A stretch of 64,000 bases of DNA. Origin: Rugosimonospora africana. Lineage in GTDB: Bacteria; Actinomycetota; Actinomycetes; Mycobacteriales; Micromonosporaceae. Location: assembly GCF_016862975.1 (NCBI RefSeq), contig NZ_BONZ01000006.1:223616-287615 (forward strand). Reading direction: 5' to 3'. The notes under the pieces are model-generated. The model saw only the letters and a list, made by a program, of their open reading frames with translations, did no database searches and was not told the DNA's origin. Position numbers and translations under genes: made by a program. Shown in pieces: positions 23,256 through 31,192 of this stretch; within the stretch, counting starts at the first letter, position 1, and the number at the start of each line of letters is the position of its first letter.

Positions 23256-25607
23256 GTGACCAGCCCCGCCCTGTCGCCCGCCGGGACGCTCGCCCCCGAC
23301 GAGTTGCTCGACCGGTTGTCGAGCGGCCAGCAGGAGTCGCTGACCCACGTCGAGCGGGTACCGGCCCGGGACGGTGTGACCGCCGCCTGGCCCGGGTGGG
23401 TCACGCCGGCGCTGCGCGCCGCACTCGCCGACCGGGGGATCACGGCCCCGTGGAGGCACCAGGCCGAAGCCGCCGACCTCGCCCACGCCGGCGAGCACGT
23501 GATCGTGTCCACGGGTACCGGCTCGGGCAAGTCGCTCGCCTACCACCTGCCGGTGCTCGCGACCCTGGAGAGCGATCCCCGGGCCACCGCGCTCTACCTG
23601 GCCCCGACCAAGGCGCTCGCGGCCGACCAGCTGGGTACGGTCTCCGCACTGGCGTCGCCGGGCATCCGGCCGGCCGGGTACGACGGGGACACGCCACGCG
23701 AGGAGCGTGACTGGGTGCGCGCGCACGCGCGGTTCGTGCTGACCAACCCGGACATGCTGCACTACAGCGTGCTGCCCCGGCACGACGGCTGGTCGGCGTT
23801 CCTGCGCCGGCTGCGTTATGTGGTCGTCGACGAGTGCCACACGTACCGGGGCGTCTTCGGCTCGCACGTGGCGCAGGTGCTGCGGCGGTTGCGGCGCGTC
23901 TGCGCCCGGTACGGGTCGGCCCCGGTGTTCGTGCTCGCGTCCGCGACCGTGGGCGATCCCGCCTCCTCCGCCACCCGGCTGACGGGGCTGCCGGTCACCG
24001 CGGTCAGCGATGACTCCTCGCCGCGCGGCGGGGTCACGTTCGCGCTGTGGGAACCCCCACTGCTGCCGTTCAGTGCCACCGACGCTCAGTCCGGCGAGGC
24101 GACCGGGGCACAGGCTCGTGACGCGGTGCCCATCCGCCGGTCCGCGCTGCGCGAGACGGCCGACCTGCTCGCCGACGCGATCGCGGGCGGCGTACGGACA
24201 CTCGCGTTCGTCCGGTCGCGCAGGGGTGCCGAGGTGGTGGCCGCGATGGCCCGCCGCTCGCTGGCCGAGGTGGCACCGGAGCTGGCCGATCGGGTCGCCG
24301 CCTACCGGGCCGGGTACCTGCGTGAGGACCGCCGGGCCCTGGAGACCGCGCTGCGCACCGGTGAGCTGTACGGACTGGCCTCGACGAACGCGCTGGAACT
24401 CGGCGTGGACCTGGTGGGGCTGGACGCCGTGGTGATCACGGGGTACCCGGGCACCCTGGCCTCGCTGTGGCAGCAGGCCGGCCGCGCCGGCCGGGCGGGC
24501 CGGGACGCGTTGTGCGTCCTGGTGGCACGGGACGATCCCCTGGACACCTACCTCGTGCACCATCCGGCGGCGCTGTTCGGGCGGCCGGTGGAGGCGACCG
24601 TGCTCGATCCCGGCAACCCGTACGTCCTCGCTCCCCACCTCTGCTGTGCCGCCGCCGAGCTGCCGCTGACGGATGCCGACCTCACCCTGTTCGGCGAGGC
24701 CGCCCGGGCGGCGGTGGACGCCCTGGTCGAGGCCGGCGCGCTGCGCCGCCGCCCGTCGGGCTGGTACTGGACCGCCTCCGACCGGCCGGACGTGGACCTG
24801 CGCGGTACGGGGGACTCCCGGATCTCCATCGTCGAGTCGGCGACCGGCCGGCTGCTCGGTACGGTCGACGGCGGCTCGGCCCACGCGCAGGTGCACACCG
24901 GCGCCGTACACCTGCACCGGGGCGCTACCTACGTCGTGGACGAGTTGGACCTCGACGACTCCGTGGCGCTGGTGCACGCCGAGGAGCCGGACTGGACCAC
25001 CCATCCGCGCGACGTGACCGACGTCGACATCGTGTCGGTGTCGTCTTACGTGGACGCCGGGCCGGTCGGGCTCTTCCTCGGTACCGTCGACGTGACCGGG
25101 CAGGTCGTCGGGTACCAGCGCCGGCGCATCGGTACCGGTGAGGTGATCGACAGCCGGCCGCTGGACCTGCCGGTACGGCAGCTGCGCACGACGGCCGTGT
25201 GGTGGACCATCTCGCCGGAGGAGCTGGACCGGTACGGGGTCGAGCCGTACCAGGTCCCCGGCGCGCTGCACGCCGCCGAACACGCCGCGATCGGCCTGCT
25301 GCCGCTGATCGCCACCTGCGACCGGTGGGACATCGGCGGCCTCTCCACAGCCGTGCACCCGGACACCGAGGCGCCCACGGTGTTCGTCTACGACGGGCAC
25401 CCGGGCGGCGCGGGCTTCGCCGAGCGGGCCTACCACGCGGCGGCGCAGTGGCTCACCGCCACCCGGGACGTGATCAGCGCCTGCGGCTGTGAAACCGGCT
25501 GCCCGTCGTGCGTCCAGTCGCCCAAGTGCGGCAACGGAAACGATCCGCTCTCCAAGCAGGGCGCGATACGGGTGCTGGAAGCCGTCCTCGCCGCGCTGCC
25601 GTCCTGA
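23256..25607 (+). CDS. DECH-box helicase of the helicase/secretion neighbourhood (Mrf1/YprA-like)
   Basis: A 783-residue superfamily 2 helicase. Motif I is GTGSGKS (86-92), motif II is DECH (192-195), motif III is SAT (LASATVGD) and motif VI is QQAGRAGRAGR. The C-terminal part is a DUF1998/MZB domain with four cysteines in CGCETGCPSC and SPKCGNG, as in Mrf1 and YprA, DNA-repair helicases with an Fe-S or zinc site. In actinobacteria this helicase (TIGR03817) is encoded convergent to a Tad-type secretion operon, exactly the arrangement here. GTG 23256 is chosen from the spacing to a -10-like element; the frame is open further upstream, but it runs opposite bldG. The stop lies in a 27-bp tandem repeat. 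Confidence 0.92.
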   Translation: MTSPALSPAGTLAPDELLDRLSSGQQESLTHVERVPARDGVTAAWPGWVTPALRAALADRGITAPWRHQAEAADLAHAGEHVIVSTGTGSGKSLAYHLPVLATLESDPRATALYLAPTKALAADQLGTVSALASPGIRPAGYDGDTPREERDWVRAHARFVLTNPDMLHYSVLPRHDGWSAFLRRLRYVVVDECHTYRGVFGSHVAQVLRRLRRVCARYGSAPVFVLASATVGDPASSATRLTGLPVTAVSDDSSPRGGVTFALWEPPLLPFSATDAQSGEATGAQARDAVPIRRSALRETADLLADAIAGGVRTLAFVRSRRGAEVVAAMARRSLAEVAPELADRVAAYRAGYLREDRRALETALRTGELYGLASTNALELGVDLVGLDAVVITGYPGTLASLWQQAGRAGRAGRDALCVLVARDDPLDTYLVHHPAALFGRPVEATVLDPGNPYVLAPHLCCAAAELPLTDADLTLFGEAARAAVDALVEAGALRRRPSGWYWTASDRPDVDLRGTGDSRISIVESATGRLLGTVDGGSAHAQVHTGAVHLHRGATYVVDELDLDDSVALVHAEEPDWTTHPRDVTDVDIVSVSSYVDAGPVGLFLGTVDVTGQVVGYQRRRIGTGEVIDSRPLDLPVRQLRTTAVWWTISPEELDRYGVEPYQVPGALHAAEHAAIGLLPLIATCDRWDIGGLSTAVHPDTEAPTVFVYDGHPGGAGFAERAYHAAAQWLTATRDVISACGCETGCPSCVQSPKCGNGNDPLSKQGAIRVLEAVLAALPS

Positions 25608-25689
25608 CCCGCTCGCCGGGCGCTGCCGTCCTGACCGGCTCGCCGGGCGCTGCCGGCCCAGGCGGCTCGCCGGGCGCTCCCGGCCCGGG
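25594..25689. repeat. 27-bp tandem repeat at the helicase/Tad convergent junction
   Basis: Three full units (25594-25620, 25621-25647, 25648-25674) and a partial fourth share the core cgctgccg...ctcgccggg. Unit 1 holds the helicase stop codon and unit 2 repeats the same final codons. On the minus strand the units read as 9-residue Arg/Pro/Ser repeats in the frame of the TadE-like gene. Confidence 0.85.
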
Positions 25690-25715
25690 CGTCCGGCAGC
25701 GCCCACAGCATGCGG

Positions 25716-26105
25716 AGGCCCCGGCCCGCCCTCCGTCCGCCGAGTGCCGCCAGCGGCAGCGGCAGCGGCACGCAGCGGACCCGCCCGAGCGACCGCCCGT
25801 GCACGGGCGATGTCCATGACCGCCACCTCCCCGGTCACGACCAGGTCCAGTCCGTCGAGCCGGCAGTCCGCCATCCGGGCACCGTTGCCGTTCACCACTG
25901 GCTGCGCCCGCGCGCACGCGACCGCCGCGCCGTCGATCACGTACCGTGCGCCGGCCAGCGCCCCGAGATCGGCAGCCACCTGCGCCCGGTGCCGGGCCGT
26001 GGCGGCCGCGGTGGCCAGCGCGCCGGCCAGCCCCACCGCGACCACGACGAACCCGGCACCGAGCAGCCAGATCGAGGCGGAGCCCCGATCGCGACGTGGG
26101 TTCAC
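25716..26105 (-). CDS. TadE-like protein of the helicase/secretion neighbourhood, stop codon missing
   Basis: The recognisable part is about 112-130 residues: a short basic N-terminus (MNPRRDRGSASIW), one long hydrophobic helix at about residues 13-37, then a pseudopilin-like segment with Cys64 and Cys81. This matches the TadE-like family TIGR03816 (mycobacterial Rv3654c type), which usually ends soon after a VARAGP-like segment. Here the frame has no stop there; it runs through a 27-bp repeat and then codon-by-codon antisense to the helicase gene as far as 23175. The 3' coordinate given is only where similarity fades. GTG 26105 overlaps the preceding stop by four bases. The product may be extended, or the gene damaged. 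Confidence 0.62.
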
Positions 26106-26473
26106 GGCACCGCCACGGGCTCGACGTCGGCCACCGCGTCGGCCGAGACGGTGACTCCGGGAAGGTGCGCGCCCAACGGCCGGACGTCCAGCCGGATCCG
26201 CACCCGTACCGTCTGCCCGTCGTCCGTCACCGACACCACGGCACCGTGCGGCGCCCTGGCCCGGCCGGTCGCCGTACCGTCGCCACCCCGTGCCGCCTCC
26301 AGTGCCGCGTCGCGGGCCGCGTCGACACACTGCATCCGGGCCAGTACGGCATCCACCGCACCCAGCGCGAACAGCAGCAACAGCACCAGGGCGGGGAGTG
26401 CGACCGCCAGCTCGGCGGTCGCGCTTCCCCGATCACGGCCGTCGCGCGCGGAGCACCACGCCGGCAGCCTCAT
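26102..26473 (-). CDS. TadE-family pseudopilin-like protein
   Basis: A 123-residue protein with a class III-type N-terminus. GRDRGSATAELAVALP precedes a hydrophobic helix (ALVLLLLFALGAVDAVLA), the arrangement in TadE/TadF proteins cleaved by a prepilin peptidase just before the helix. A short extracellular domain follows, with strands around VSVTDDGQTVRVRIRLDV. It should be a minor component of the Tad/Flp pilus or secretion complex at the membrane. The ATG overlaps the stop of the Flp-like gene by four bases (ATGA), and its own stop overlaps the next start, so it is in the middle of a tightly coupled operon. No prepilin peptidase gene was seen in the window. Confidence 0.87.
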   Translation of the reverse strand: MRLPAWCSARDGRDRGSATAELAVALPALVLLLLFALGAVDAVLARMQCVDAARDAALEAARGGDGTATGRARAPHGAVVSVTDDGQTVRVRIRLDVRPLGAHLPGVTVSADAVADVEPVAVP

Positions 26474-26646
26474 TTGAGGGCCCGCTGAATCACCGCGGCG
26501 AGCGCCGCCTGCACCTGCCCGGAGGTCAGCACCTTCAGCAGGATCCCGGCGAACGCGACGGCGGCCAGGGTTCCGACCGCGTATTCCGCCGTGTTCATTC
26601 CCCGGTCGTCACGCAACCGCCGGGCGAGTCTTCGCAACAGCCTCAC
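26470..26646 (-). CDS. Flp-like small pilin (DUF4244)
   Basis: A 58-residue protein starting at GTG, with GGAGG four bases before the start. The sequence MRLLRRLARRLRDDRG is followed by MNTAEYAVGTLAAVAFAGIL, the Flp-type pilin pattern of a basic leader, a Gly cleavage site, Glu at position +5 and a hydrophobic helix. In this operon class it is the probable major pilin. The stop overlaps the next ATG (ATGA). It follows the TadC-like gene by nine bases. Its small size makes it easy to miss, but its codon usage, ribosome site and position are consistent with a real gene. Confidence 0.88.
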   Translation of the reverse strand: MRLLRRLARRLRDDRGMNTAEYAVGTLAAVAFAGILLKVLTSGQVQAALAAVIQRALK

Positions 26647-26655
26647 GGAACCTCC

Positions 26656-27480
26656 TCAGGACCGAAGTACGCCGCCGAGTACGGCGACGATCACCGGCAC
26701 GATGCCGGCGAAGACGAATGCGGGCAGGAAACAGAGACCCAGCGGCAGCACGACGAGCACACCGGCCCGGTGACCCGCTGCCTCCGCGTCGGTGACGCGA
26801 TGTGCCCGCTGGTCGTCGGCGAGCCGGACGAACGCCGCGGCCAGCGCCGAGCCGCTGTCCGCGCTGCGGACGGCCGCCGCCGCCATCCGGCCTCCGCCGG
26901 GCAGGTCGGCCATGGATGTCCACGCCTGGGCGGGGGCCAGGCCGAGCCCGAGCGACCGGCCGACCCGCGCCAGCCGCTGCCCGACCGGACCGTCGACCGC
27001 GTCGGCGACGACGGCGACCGCCCGGCCGGTAGGCAGGCCCGCGCGCAGCGCGGCGGCGAGCAGGTCCGCCGCGAACGGCAGATCGGCCTCGGCACGCAGC
27101 CGCTCGGCGCGACGCCAGGCGGGCTCCATGCGCCGCAGGTACCGGTCGGCCGCCACGGAGACGGCGGCACCGACCACCACACCGGGCCACCCACCGATCA
27201 GGAGAGCAGCGGCCACCGCCCCGAGGGCTACCGCGCCGAGTCTCGCGACGGCGATCCGATGACGTCCCGGCCGAGGGTCGCCCGGCCGACGACCGGCCGG
27301 CAGACGACCGCCCCGCCGACGACCGCCCGGTAGACGACCGCCCGGTAGACGACCGCTCGACAGGCGACCGCCGGGCAGGCGACCGGCCGGCAGACGATCG
27401 GCCGGCGCCTTTCCGGCAAGCCGCCCGGGCCCGGGGGCGGCGCGGCGCCCGGGCGCGGCCACCGCTCGCCGTCCGGCCAT
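26656..27480 (-). CDS. TadC-like type II/IV secretion F-domain protein
   Basis: A 274-residue integral membrane protein of the TadB/TadC group, a T2SSF-domain platform for pilus assembly. The first 80 residues are Gly/Arg/Pro-rich and contain a 15-bp (five-residue) repeat. Hydrophobic helices follow at about 80-110 and at the C-terminus (VLVVLPLGLCFLPAFVFAG). The conserved cytoplasmic region reads ERLRAEADLPFAADLLAAAL. The stop codon of the preceding TadB-like gene overlaps this ATG by one base. It is longer at the N-terminus than the usual TadC of about 170-200 residues because of the repeat. Confidence 0.85.
   Translation of the reverse strand: MAGRRAVAAPGRRAAPGPGRLAGKAPADRLPAGRLPGGRLSSGRLPGGRLPGGRRRGGRLPAGRRPGDPRPGRHRIAVARLGAVALGAVAAALLIGGWPGVVVGAAVSVAADRYLRRMEPAWRRAERLRAEADLPFAADLLAAALRAGLPTGRAVAVVADAVDGPVGQRLARVGRSLGLGLAPAQAWTSMADLPGGGRMAAAAVRSADSGSALAAAFVRLADDQRAHRVTDAEAAGHRAGVLVVLPLGLCFLPAFVFAGIVPVIVAVLGGVLRS
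27288..27407. repeat. 15-bp tandem repeat inside the TadC-like gene
   Basis: Eight 15-base units (consensus gacgaccgcccggta, two copies identical) encode a five-residue Gly-Arg-Leu-Pro-like repeat near the N-terminus. The unit length keeps the frame. Copy number could vary between strains. Confidence 0.85.
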
Positions 27481-28187
27481 CACATGCCTCCGGCGATGCC
27501 CCGAGCCAGGCGGCTCGACCAGGCCATGCCGGCAACCTGCAGCAGCAGCGCCAACCCCGCGCAGGCGGCACCCACCCGCGTGTGCAGCAGGACGCCCAGC
27601 GGATCGGCACCCATCCCGTACCCGACCCCGATACCCGCGACCGGCAGGGCCGCGAGCAGCCACGCCGTCGCACTGGCACCGGCCGCCTGGGCAGCCGCGT
27701 TGGCCCGCACCCGGTCGAGCCCACGAGCGTCGGTCTCCAACCGGTCGAGCAGCTCCGCCAATGGCGCTCCTGCCGCGTCGGCGACCTCCCATGCACTGGT
27801 GATGCGATCGACCAACCGGCTCACCGGAGCGACGTCCGGCACCGAGAGCGCCGGCAACGCCGCGCCGAGAGCGCCACCCGGCGCCACTCCCGCTCGCAGG
27901 TCGGCCGCGAGCACCGCGACCGCGTCCAGCGCTCGTGCCGTCGCTTCGGTGGCCCACCGTGTCCGGCGCCGACGCAGGACCATCGACGCCGCGAGCGTCC
28001 CGTAGACCGCTGCCGCCGCCCCGGCCACCGGGCCGCCCGCCAATACGGCGATGGCGGCGCCGAGCGCTCCGACCGTGACCGCTGCTGTACGCGGGCGGCG
28101 ATCGGCGAGCCGTTGCGGAGCGGCCGGCTCAGCTCCACCGCCGAGCACGGTGAGCCTGCGGTGTCGCCGTGACACGAGGATGTTCAC
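27480..28187 (-). CDS. TadB-like type II/IV secretion F-domain protein
   Basis: A 235-residue membrane protein of the T2SSF group. Hydrophobic segments lie at about residues 30-60 and again at about 155-180 (WLLAALPVAGIGVGYGMG) and 205-225. The cytoplasmic part includes ALDAVAVLAADLRAGVAPGGAL, the usual T2SSF segment of Tad systems. With the TadC-like protein it should form the inner-membrane platform driven by the TadA ATPase. GTG 28187 overlaps the tadA stop by four bases. No truncation or frameshift is seen. Confidence 0.88.
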   Translation of the reverse strand: MNILVSRRHRRLTVLGGGAEPAAPQRLADRRPRTAAVTVGALGAAIAVLAGGPVAGAAAAVYGTLAASMVLRRRRTRWATEATARALDAVAVLAADLRAGVAPGGALGAALPALSVPDVAPVSRLVDRITSAWEVADAAGAPLAELLDRLETDARGLDRVRANAAAQAAGASATAWLLAALPVAGIGVGYGMGADPLGVLLHTRVGAACAGLALLLQVAGMAWSSRLARGIAGGM

Positions 28188-29242
28188 GGTCGCTCGCTCA
28201 ACACGTCGGGAGGCGTGACGCCGCGTGCCTGCAGCAGATCGACGAGATCGCGGGCGGCCGGTCCGGCACCGGTGCCGCGCTGCCACGCCGGTACCGCCGC
28301 CACTGTCCGGTGCGGATCGACGGGCACCAGAAGGCAGATCTGCTCGAGTACCCGTCCCGACGGCTCCCGCCGCAGGTGTACCGCGACCCGCAGCGCGGCC
28401 GCGATCTGCGCGTGCAGCGCGGCACGTGGCACACCGCCGAGCAGCCCCAGCGCCTCCAACCGGGCCGGGACGTCCGCGGCGCCGTTCGCGTGCAGCGTGC
28501 CGGCACCGCCCTCGTGGCCGGTGTTCAGCGCGCCGAGGAAATCCAGCACCTCCGCGCCCCGGCACTCACCGATCACCAACCGGTCGGGCCGCATGCGCAG
28601 CGCCTGCCGGACCAGCTCACGCAGCCCCACGTCGCCCGCACCCTCGACATTCGAGGTGCGTGACTGAAGCCCGACCACGTGCGGGTGGGTCGGGCGCAGT
28701 TCGGCGGCGTCCTCGACCAACACGATGCGCTCGTCGTGCGGGACCAGCCCGAGCAGGCTCGCCAGCAGGGTGGTCTTTCCCGAACCGGTGCCGCCCGAGA
28801 CGACGAACGGCAGCCGCGCCGCGACGATGGACGCGAGCAGGTGCGCCCCGCCCGCGTCGACCGTGCCAGCGGCGACCAGGTCGGACAGCGTGAACGAGCG
28901 CTGGCGGAACGTGCGCAGCGACAGGTACGGCCCACCGGTCGCGATCGGCGGGAGGACGGCGTGCAGGCGACTACCGTCCGCCAGACGTACGTCGACGAAC
29001 GGGACGCCCTCGTCGAGCCGGCGACCACCGGCCGCCGCGAGGCGCTGCGCCAGCCGGCGAACCTCGTCGGGCCCACCGACAGCCAGCGGAGCCCGGACCA
29101 GTCCGGCACCCCGGTCGACCCAGACCTCCCGGCCGTTGACCAGCAGGTCCGTCACGCTCGGGTCGCGCAACAGAGAAGTCAGCGGGCCGGCCGCGGGTAG
29201 ATCGTCCGTGATCCTGCCGACCAGCGTCTGCGTGCCGCTCAT
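28184..29242 (-). CDS. tadA: TadA-type secretion ATPase (CpaF/VirB11 family)
   Basis: A 352-residue ATPase that should power assembly of a Flp-type pilus. Walker A GGTGSGKT lies at 150-157. The Asp box region (VLVEDAAELRP), a Walker B-type segment (RLVIGECRGAE) and a His box (GTLHANGA) are all present. The N-terminal domain contains the LLVNG and VWVDRGAG stretches of TadA/CpaF proteins. It corresponds to the family named heli_sec_ATPase (TIGR03819) in this neighbourhood. The ATG overlaps the CpaE-like stop by four bases (ATGA). All catalytic motifs are complete. Confidence 0.95.
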   Translation of the reverse strand: MSGTQTLVGRITDDLPAAGPLTSLLRDPSVTDLLVNGREVWVDRGAGLVRAPLAVGGPDEVRRLAQRLAAAGGRRLDEGVPFVDVRLADGSRLHAVLPPIATGGPYLSLRTFRQRSFTLSDLVAAGTVDAGGAHLLASIVAARLPFVVSGGTGSGKTTLLASLLGLVPHDERIVLVEDAAELRPTHPHVVGLQSRTSNVEGAGDVGLRELVRQALRMRPDRLVIGECRGAEVLDFLGALNTGHEGGAGTLHANGAADVPARLEALGLLGGVPRAALHAQIAAALRVAVHLRREPSGRVLEQICLLVPVDPHRTVAAVPAWQRGTGAGPAARDLVDLLQARGVTPPDVLSERP

Positions 29243-30345
29243 GACGCGACCGCCTTCGCCGCGCCGAGCCCGAGTTCCCCAAGCAACTGCCGGCACAGCA
29301 CGGCCAGCGGCCCCCGCCCGTCCCGCGCGGGCGGCTGCCCGCGTTCCAGGCCACGGGCCAGACCCGGCTCCGGGCGCAGCACTCCGGCCAGCGGCAGTCC
29401 GAGCGCCGAGGCGACGTCTGGGCCGCGCAGGCCGCCCGGTGCAGGACCCCGTACCACGACGGACAGGGACAGGCAGTGCGGCGCGGCGGTCGCGGCGACC
29501 CGGGCAGCGGCGGCGCACGCCCGCAACTCGGCAGGCACCACCAGGTAGCTGCGGTCGGCCGCGCCGAGCGCGAGCACCGACGCGTCGTCCAACCGGCGCG
29601 GCAGGTCCACCACGACCAGGTCCTGTCCGCGCCGACCGGCGTCCAGGGCACTGGCCATCGCCTCCGCCGGTATTCCGAGCACACCGCCGCGATCCCACGA
29701 CAGCACCACCAGCTCGCCGCGCTGGGGCAGCACCTCCACCAGCGCCGGTGGGCTCACCCGGCCGCTGGTCTGGGTCAGAGCGGGCCAACGCAGACCGTCG
29801 AGCTCCTCCCAACCGAGCACCAGGTCCACCCCGCCGCCCAGCGGATCGGCGTCCACCAGCAGGGTGCGCATGCCGGACCTGGCCGCGGTGACCGCCAACC
29901 CGGCCGCCAGCACGCTGGCTCCGGCACCGCCCCGCCCGCCGAGCACCGCGACCATCCGGGCCTCGGCCCCGGCGAGCCGGCCGATCCGGTCGACCAGCCA
30001 GGGCTCGGCCGCCGGCAACGTGGCCACGTGCTCCGCGCGGAGGTCGAGCGCGACCGGCCAGTCCGGAGGCCCCGGTCGCTCGTAGCGCCCGACCAGTACG
30101 ACGCCGGGCCGGCGGGGAAACGACGCGCGAGCGCACTCTTCCGCCACGTCGATGCCGACCAGCACCATCGGAGCACCGCTGAACCACTTGCCTGCTGCGA
30201 CGGCATCCGGCGCCACGTCCATCATCACGTTTACCTGGGCGGCGCATCGCAACAGGTCATCGAGGAGGTCGAGGTCGGCCGTGACGACGAGCGGGCGCCG
30301 CTGGCCGGGCATGGGCGCGGCGTTGTGTGCGATGCGAACAGCCAT
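29239..30345 (-). CDS. CpaE-like septum-site-determining protein of the helicase/secretion neighbourhood
   Basis: A 368-residue protein of the MinD/ParA-like ATPase superfamily (TIGR03815; mycobacterial Rv3660c, called Ssd, is the relative). The N-terminal 120 residues look like a receiver-type domain. The deviant P-loop reads GGRGGAGASVL (about 134), lacking the Walker Lys of MinD. The segment LLVDADPLGGGVDLV follows, and later VVVDLPRRLD is the Walker B strand. In CpaE proteins this architecture positions pili at the pole or septum. ATG 30345 has a strong AGGAGG five bases upstream and is the first gene of the six-gene operon. Loss of the Lys suggests weak or no ATP hydrolysis, typical for this family. 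Confidence 0.92.
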   Translation of the reverse strand: MAVRIAHNAAPMPGQRRPLVVTADLDLLDDLLRCAAQVNVMMDVAPDAVAAGKWFSGAPMVLVGIDVAEECARASFPRRPGVVLVGRYERPGPPDWPVALDLRAEHVATLPAAEPWLVDRIGRLAGAEARMVAVLGGRGGAGASVLAAGLAVTAARSGMRTLLVDADPLGGGVDLVLGWEELDGLRWPALTQTSGRVSPPALVEVLPQRGELVVLSWDRGGVLGIPAEAMASALDAGRRGQDLVVVDLPRRLDDASVLALGAADRSYLVVPAELRACAAAARVAATAAPHCLSLSVVVRGPAPGGLRGPDVASALGLPLAGVLRPEPGLARGLERGQPPARDGRGPLAVLCRQLLGELGLGAAKAVAS

Positions 30346-30845
30346 CACGGCCTCCTGCCGGGTGCGACGGATCTGACCCGCACACCGTGGACCGCGAGGC
30401 CGGTTCCACCAACCGGCGAAACCATGATCTGTGGACAGCGAGGGTGACTGTGGAAGCCCGGATTCGAGGCCCGGAGGATCTGCTATGGAACCCCGGTTGA
30501 GCAGGGCGTCGGCATCGGTGCCGGTGCGTCGCCGCCGGAAGGAGCCGCCGGAAGGAGCCGCCGGCCGACATCCCGCGGAGTTGGTAAGAGCACGCCCAAG
30601 GTCGTTCAGGGCGCCGTGCGGGCGCCGGGACCGCGTGCGGGTGGTTGGGGGAACCGCGGATTTCCGCGGCGGTCCTGGCGCCTTTCTGGTGGCCGTCCAG
30701 GTCCGGAGCCACCGGGCGGTCCGCCCCACTCGCAAGCCGCGCGAACCATCCGGGAGGGACGGGCGGGAGGGAGCCCCGCGGGACCGATCCGGGGAAGTCG
30801 TCGTGACCTGGGGATTTGCTACCAGCACGTACGGTGCGGGAATAG
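30346..30845. other. Intergenic stretch before the Tad cluster, no gene recognised
   Basis: This 500-base stretch separates the 6C RNA from the first Tad gene. Open frames on both strands are Arg/Pro/Gly-rich and match no domain. It probably contains the Tad promoter, but no clear -35/-10 pair was found. Confidence 0.4.
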
Positions 30846-30946
30846 GGACGACCCCCGCCGGGGGGTGACGGGGGTCGTCGGGGGTCCGGCTCCGGGGGGG
30901 TCGAGCCGAACCCACTCAGCGGTTACGGGGGGTGCAACCGCCGAGG
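30846..30946 (-). ncRNA. 6C small RNA (B11-type)
   Basis: On the minus strand two hairpins carry C-rich loops. The first is GCGGTT/AACCGC (30919-30941) with loop GCACCCCCCGT. The second is CGGCTC/GAGCCG (30887-30908) with loop GACCCCCCCG. They are followed by a terminator-type stem of 11 bp (arms 30869-30879 and 30847-30857), itself with a C6 loop. This is the 6C RNA motif (RF01066), known in actinobacteria and reported to bind G-rich sites in mRNAs through its C-rich loops. The location between the CpaE-like gene and the HAD gene matches, from memory, mycobacterial B11 between Rv3660c and Rv3661. The 5' end is estimated from a GACATT element at 30957-30952. Confidence 0.9.
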
Positions 30947-31178
30947 GTCTGAATGTCGAGCAACGCGGTCGCGTCGGGGCAACAGGCAACCGTCGTTGTA
31001 TCAAGCATGCCTGAACCACTCGGCACACGTCGAGTGGCCTACGCCCCAACACACCGCGACACTCCACATCGCGATCATTCCGGCACACCATACGCCCATC
31101 GATCCCGCGCGGGCACGCCCCTTACGCAACGCATTCGCCCGTCTCGGGGTCTGTCACCCCAGTAACGAGGTACACCGC

Positions 31179-31184
31179 TAGACT
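31179..31184 (+). promoter_or_regulatory. -10 element before the HAD-IB gene
   Basis: TAGACT ends eight bases before GTG 31193, and no ribosome site lies between them. This fits a leaderless or nearly leaderless mRNA. A -35 hexamer is not clear. Confidence 0.5.
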
Positions 31185-31192
31185 TGCCCGCC

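Noticed and set aside
23175..25715. Continuation of the TadE-like frame opposite the helicase gene
   Set aside because: The frame is codon-aligned with the helicase and stays open only because TTA, CTA and TCA codons are rare there. It has no recognisable domain; I reported the missing stop but do not claim a 976-residue protein.
27288..27407. CRISPR-like array
   Set aside because: The units are 15 bp in direct tandem without spacers, lie inside a coding frame and have no cas genes near.
30431..30868. Plus-strand frame in the spacer before the Tad cluster
   Set aside because: The translation is Arg/Gly/Pro-rich and overlaps the 6C RNA end. There is no start signal and no similarity I can recognise.
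30840..30960. A c-di-AMP (ydaO-type) riboswitch on the plus strand
   Set aside because: Some plus-strand pieces such as CCGAACCC and CAGCGG recall that motif, but the order is wrong and the minus-strand reading fits the 6C RNA far better.
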